From the NCBI GenBank assembly GCA_028697565.1, contig JAQVEU010000031.1:1-7771 (forward strand): a stretch of DNA of 7,771 nucleotides. The letters run 5' to 3'. The DNA comes from Candidatus Ratteibacteria bacterium. Lineage in GTDB: Bacteria; Ratteibacteria; UBA8468; B48-G9; JAFGKM01. Position 1 is the stretch's first letter. Each line of letters starts with the position of its first letter. The position numbers and the translations under genes are program-made. Shown here piece after piece: positions 6,418 through 7,771 of the stretch. The notes below the pieces were generated by a model, which was not told the origin of the DNA, searched no databases, and was given only the letters and a program-made list of their open reading frames with translations.

Positions 6418-7284
6418 TTATTGTCCATTCTGTTGCTTTATATAATCTTTTAAAAGGGGAACTATTTTTTCAATGACTGGTAAGATGGTTATTAGAAAAT
6501 TTTTAATCTCCTGATATAAAATATCAAGATACTCATGTGCCAGTATATTTCTTAAATAGGCAAGTTCAGAAAGTTTTTTTGCCTCATCTTCACTAAATCC
6601 AAAGAAAATGCCTATGTTAAATAAACACTCTTTATAACTTTTTGGCATCTCTTTTTTTTCTGATGCCAATATCACTTTTGATATATCTATTGTGCAGTTA
6701 GCGATATCTTCTACCCACTTTTCAATATTTCTTTTGAGGTCTATATTATTTTTAAAGGTATTAAAGTCAATATCTAAAAACTTCCCCTTTTCTGATAAGT
6801 AGTTTATCAAAAAGTCAGTCCTTTTTAATACCCTTGGTTTATCTTCTTCGGACAATGAAGACGAACGGAGTTTTATATCTATGTAATCTTCCATAAAAGG
6901 AATAAAGTCAAGGGTCTCTCTTTCTACAATTTCATATAAGGAGCGATAAAGTGTTTTATTCTTTATAACAAGTGGGATACCTTTTTTAAAAACATCATAG
7001 ATAAATGAAGGGTATGCGTAATTTAATACAACAAGGTCCACCTCTGTCTCTATGATTTCTTCAATATCTGACCAGATATCAAAGACAATAGGGTCCCTTT
7101 TTCTCTCTTTAATTTCTTCATCTTCTCCAACTGCTTTTAGATATACCGCTATATCAATATCCGACTCTTCTGTCTGTCTATTATCTACAAAGGAACCAAA
7201 GATAAATGCCATTATTACTTCATCTTTTTGTAAAAAATAGTCCTTCAACAGGCATATCTTTTCTTCACTTATCTTTTTTCTCAT
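6418..7284 (-). CDS. Single-chain MNT-HEPN protein: MntA-type nucleotidyltransferase fused to HepT-type toxin
   Basis: The 288-residue product joins two domains that are normally separate genes. The N-terminal half (about 1-140) is a minimal nucleotidyltransferase: FGSFVDNRQTEESDIDIAVYL has the GSX10DXD signature (Gly30-Ser31, Asp42, Asp44), and VDLVVL supplies the third acidic residue, Asp83. The C-terminal half (about 150-288) is an all-helical HepT/DUF86 HEPN domain. It has VLKRTDFLINYL at its start, a helix like the family's 'ai...idia..ila' (about 193-207), and LRNILAHEYLDI (244-255), the RX4HXY motif (Arg245, His250, Tyr252). In two-gene systems HepT is an RNase toxin, and MntA silences it by attaching AMP units to that tyrosine. 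The two halves have the lengths of the separate proteins (about 139 and 149), so this is a full fusion. The ATG at 7284 has AAGGAG (7288-7293) 3 nt upstream. Its composition is AT-richer than both flanking pilins. Confidence 0.88.
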   Translation of the reverse strand: MRKKISEEKICLLKDYFLQKDEVIMAFIFGSFVDNRQTEESDIDIAVYLKAVGEDEEIKERKRDPIVFDIWSDIEEIIETEVDLVVLNYAYPSFIYDVFKKGIPLVIKNKTLYRSLYEIVERETLDFIPFMEDYIDIKLRSSSLSEEDKPRVLKRTDFLINYLSEKGKFLDIDFNTFKNNIDLKRNIEKWVEDIANCTIDISKVILASEKKEMPKSYKECLFNIGIFFGFSEDEAKKLSELAYLRNILAHEYLDILYQEIKNFLITILPVIEKIVPLLKDYIKQQNGQ

Positions 7285-7287
7285 CTT

Positions 7288-7293
7288 CTCCTT
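7288..7293 (-). promoter_or_regulatory. Shine-Dalgarno site of the MNT-HEPN gene
   Basis: The minus strand reads AAGGAG, only 3 nt before the ATG at 7284. The spacing is shorter than optimal (5-9), which may keep expression low. No alternative start lies nearby with better spacing. Confidence 0.55.
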
Positions 7294-7310
7294 ATTTCTT
7301 GAATTTTGGC

Positions 7311-7338
7311 ATCACCCTCCCTTTTCAAAGGGTGTGAT
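7311..7338 (-). repeat. Palindromic hairpin element between the H-X9-DG pilin and MNT-HEPN genes
   Basis: In mRNA sense, the left arm ATCACACCCT pairs with the right arm AGGGTGAT (8 bp with a 2-nt CA bulge) around a 10-nt loop. An alternative, mutually exclusive hairpin CCCTT/AAGGG with loop TGAA lies inside. There is no T-run after either stem in the direction of transcription, so it is not a classical intrinsic terminator. It may be a REP-like dispersed palindrome, an mRNA-processing or attenuation structure. Only the inverted repeat itself is seen. Confidence 0.5.
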
Positions 7339-7343
7339 ATGGG

Positions 7344-7771
7344 CTATTCTCCCCATGCATCTTTCTCATCATCATCATTGATATCCACTGAATACCCAGC
7401 CGGCCTTGCTGCTACATTGCCCATATAAGGAGACCCGTCATCTTTGTCTATTGAAAAATCAATATCCGACAAGTTCACCCACTGAACAGAACCATCAAGA
7501 TATAGGGTGTTTATCCCTGCATTATGGTTGCCTGTTAGAGGGTTGCAACCGGAAAGATTAGAATAGCCCGTTATGTCTCCCTTATAATAAATTCCCCTAT
7601 CGCTTATCATTGGCACCGGTCTTGATGACCTATTGGTCGTTGTAAGTCCGAAGACAAATGAATAGGAGGCATACCATGTATTTCTCCAGTTCCTCCAGTT
7701 GTTATTTGAAGGAGGGGCATTATCATACTCTTCACTAGGTCCATCTGGTCTGGGTAGCCCGCTGATTCCGG
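7344..7771 (-). CDS. H-X9-DG pseudopilin (DUF1559-like), 3' part; 5' end outside window
   Basis: The frame stays open to the end of the window, so the gene begins beyond 7771 and only the last 142 residues are present. A GTG at 7616 is internal, not a real start: reading back from it gives TWYASYSFVFGL and RSSRPVPMISDRGIYY, which are typical of this family. The C-terminal signature is NHNAGINTLYLDGSVQWV, an exact H-X9-DG motif (codons 7491-7526), the hallmark of the prepilin-processing-associated family that is abundant in planctomycetes, lentisphaerae and related phyla. The missing N-terminus should carry the prepilin cleavage site. The tail is acidic (VDINDDDEKDAWGE), as in the other pilin. 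It is probably an exported, cell-surface or secretion-system subunit; no specific role can be assigned. It is followed by the hairpin element and then MNT-HEPN. Confidence 0.85.
   Translation of the reverse strand, partial: GISGLPRPDGPSEEYDNAPPSNNNWRNWRNTWYASYSFVFGLTTTNRSSRPVPMISDRGIYYKGDITGYSNLSGCNPLTGNHNAGINTLYLDGSVQWVNLSDIDFSIDKDDGSPYMGNVAARPAGYSVDINDDDEKDAWGE

Noticed and set aside
6418..7284. Aminoglycoside nucleotidyltransferase (KNTase-like) with a helical C-terminal domain.
   Set aside because: The C-terminal half carries the specific RX4HXY motif of HepT toxins and full HepT length, which drug-modifying enzymes lack.
7285..7343. Possible sigma-70 promoter for MNT-HEPN on the minus strand (TTGAAA, 17-nt spacer, AATTCA).
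   Set aside because: The -10 hexamer is a poor match and the -35 lies inside the hairpin, so chance is as likely; no promoter is claimed.

Overview
The window is AT-rich bacterial DNA (roughly 35-45 % GC by eye) with closely packed genes, lysine- and glutamate-rich proteins and heavy use of AGA/AGG and ATA codons. It carries no rRNA or tRNA, so the taxonomy is inference. The mix of an H-X9-DG pseudopilin, a second pseudopilin, a uroporphyrinogen-decarboxylase-family methyltransferase, a Gfo/Idh/MocA oxidoreductase and an Eis-like acetyltransferase is typical of the PVC superphylum and relatives. An uncultivated Omnitrophota/Ratteibacteria- or Lentisphaerae-like lineage would fit best.

Layout: two convergent gene blocks meet at about 2510-2568. 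The plus-strand block (3-2509) holds a membrane-anchored TPR protein whose start lies before the window, guanylate kinase (gmk) 10 nt later, and a Gfo/Idh/MocA oxidoreductase whose start overlaps the gmk end by 8 nt. The minus-strand block, read from 7771 down to 2569, holds six genes with gaps of about 60 nt or less. They are a 5'-truncated H-X9-DG pseudopilin, a single-chain MNT-HEPN protein (nucleotidyltransferase antitoxin fused to a HepT-type toxin), a GspG-like pseudopilin, undecaprenyl-diphosphatase (uppP), an Eis-like GNAT acetyltransferase, and a URO-D-family methyltransferase. Spacing and Shine-Dalgarno sites suggest co-transcription of most of this block; no convincing promoter or intrinsic terminator is visible inside it.

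The most notable item is the MNT-HEPN fusion at 6418-7284. It joins in one polypeptide the two halves of the MntA/HepT toxin-antitoxin system, which normally are separate adjacent genes. Both diagnostic motifs are intact: GSX10DXD for the AMPylating half, and RX4HXY, including the modifiable tyrosine, for the RNase half. It lies between two pseudopilin genes, is clearly more AT-rich than they are, and is preceded by a palindromic hairpin, so it looks like an acquired cassette. Other points of interest are a pseudopilin with Ala instead of Gly at the processing site and a perfect-spacing EF-hand-like loop near its C-terminus, a uppP start embedded just after that pilin's stop codon in the same frame, a corrected start for the acetyltransferase, and a small 7-nt tandem repeat in the convergent gap.
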